Source: Saccharibacter sp. EH611
GTDB lineage: Bacteria; Pseudomonadota; Alphaproteobacteria; Acetobacterales; Acetobacteraceae
DNA length: 64,000 nucleotides
Direction of reading: 5' to 3'
Assembly: GCF_009834765.1 (NCBI RefSeq)
Contig: NZ_WVHP01000023.1
Span: 62,001 to 126,000 of the forward strand
The position numbers and the translations under genes are program-made. The notes under the pieces were generated by a model. The model had not been told where the DNA came from. It did not search any database and saw only the letters and a program-made list of their open reading frames with translations. This document shows, in pieces, positions 63,848-64,000 of this stretch (position 1 is its first letter; each line of letters begins with the position of its first letter).

Positions 63848-64000
63848 TTAGAAAGGCAGATCCATACCGGGAGGTAGCTTCAGGCCACCTGTAACCTGAC
63901 GCATTTCTTCTTCACTGACGGATTCAGCTTTTTTCTTCGCGTCTTCATGAGCCGCAATGATCAAATCTTGAACGGTGTCGGCATCTTCTGGATCCAACAA
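63848..64000 (-). CDS. YbaB/EbfC nucleoid-associated protein (5' end outside window)
   Basis: The last 50 codons are visible and end in GMDLPF after LKLPPG, the typical YbaB/EbfC tail, with [19 protein letters not shown] before it. Small DNA-binding dimer; the N-terminal half lies beyond 64000. It is followed at 9 bp by recR. Confidence 0.93.
   Translation of the reverse strand: MLDPEDADTVQDLIIAAHEDAKKKAESVSEEEMRQVTGGLKLPPGMDLPF

Noticed and set aside
1-64000. CRISPR arrays, insertion sequences, prophage or integrase genes
   Set aside because: No repeated spacers, transposase or integrase motifs, or tRNA-flanking direct repeats were seen. Both tRNAs are flanked by ordinary genes.

Overview
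The window reads as chromosomal DNA of an alphaproteobacterium, most likely an acetic acid bacterium (Acetobacteraceae). Order-level clues are the gene blocks dusB-(ntrC)-ntrY-ntrX-hfq-hflX, chvI-chvG-rapZ and aroA-cmk-rpsA, plus a zinc-ribbon protein with the FYDLNR motif typical of the class. The family assignment is an inference from overall protein flavour, paired MFS sugar porters and moderate GC; the genus cannot be fixed by eye. I see no CRISPR array, insertion sequence, phage gene or integrase. The region is dense core genome with one accessory-looking glycosyltransferase district.

Layout. 1-1905: end of an unidentified gene, a YgjP-type metalloprotease, tRNA-Leu(UAA) and a Sel1-repeat protein. 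1902-5845: a compact six-gene molybdenum cofactor operon (moeA-moaA-moaC-mobA-moaD-moaE, leftward). 5846-6243: a gene-free stretch with a long-range inverted repeat and a terminator. 6244-8783: ilvE with a small membrane protein, and rplM-rpsI. 9161-13365: two unknown or loosely assigned genes, tRNA-His and a SulP transporter, followed by about 500 bp of non-coding, possibly decayed DNA. 13877-21137: the dusB-ntrYX-hfq-hflX block, in which ntrB is missing and ntrC is reduced to a 226-residue degenerate protein. 21194-24350: a small unknown gene, pyrD and a GT92-like glycosyltransferase. 24448-28564: two tandem sugar porters and an asparaginase. 28554-32763: Zur, RapZ and the ChvG/ChvI two-component system, with hprK absent from its usual place. 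33009-37320: grpE, a GT9 glycosyltransferase, thrS and infC, where infC appears to use an ATA start codon. 37408-41931: a methionine block of metF, an ArsR-methyltransferase fusion regulator and a divergent metE with a structured leader. 41947-49669: a TroA-like binding protein, an MliC-like protein, a GT2 enzyme, a small membrane protein, an M16 protease and a CgeB-like transferase. 49734-56076: two giant multidomain glycosyltransferases. 56286-61239: rpsA, a nickel/cobalt transporter placed between rpsA and cmk, then cmk and aroA. 61411-64000: an FYDLN zinc-ribbon protein, an exported chorismate-lyase-like protein, a FolM-like reductase, recR and the end of the ybaB/ebfC gene.

How the genes work together. 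The moa/moe/mob operon could carry cofactor synthesis from GTP to the dinucleotide form, though no molybdoenzyme lies in the window. metF makes the methyl donor that metE consumes, and the ArsR fusion sits between them over an inverted-repeat operator candidate, which suggests feedback on the methyl cycle. The glycosyltransferases at 43730-56076, together with the GT9 and GT92-like enzymes elsewhere, point to decoration of a surface polysaccharide or glycoprotein. The strongest leads are the non-canonical infC start, the broken NtrBC module beside an intact NtrYX, the giant glycosyltransferases with unfamiliar repeat modules, the metE control region, and the 132-bp stem-closed element upstream of moeA. 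I found no convincing complete novel system, only these separate anomalies.
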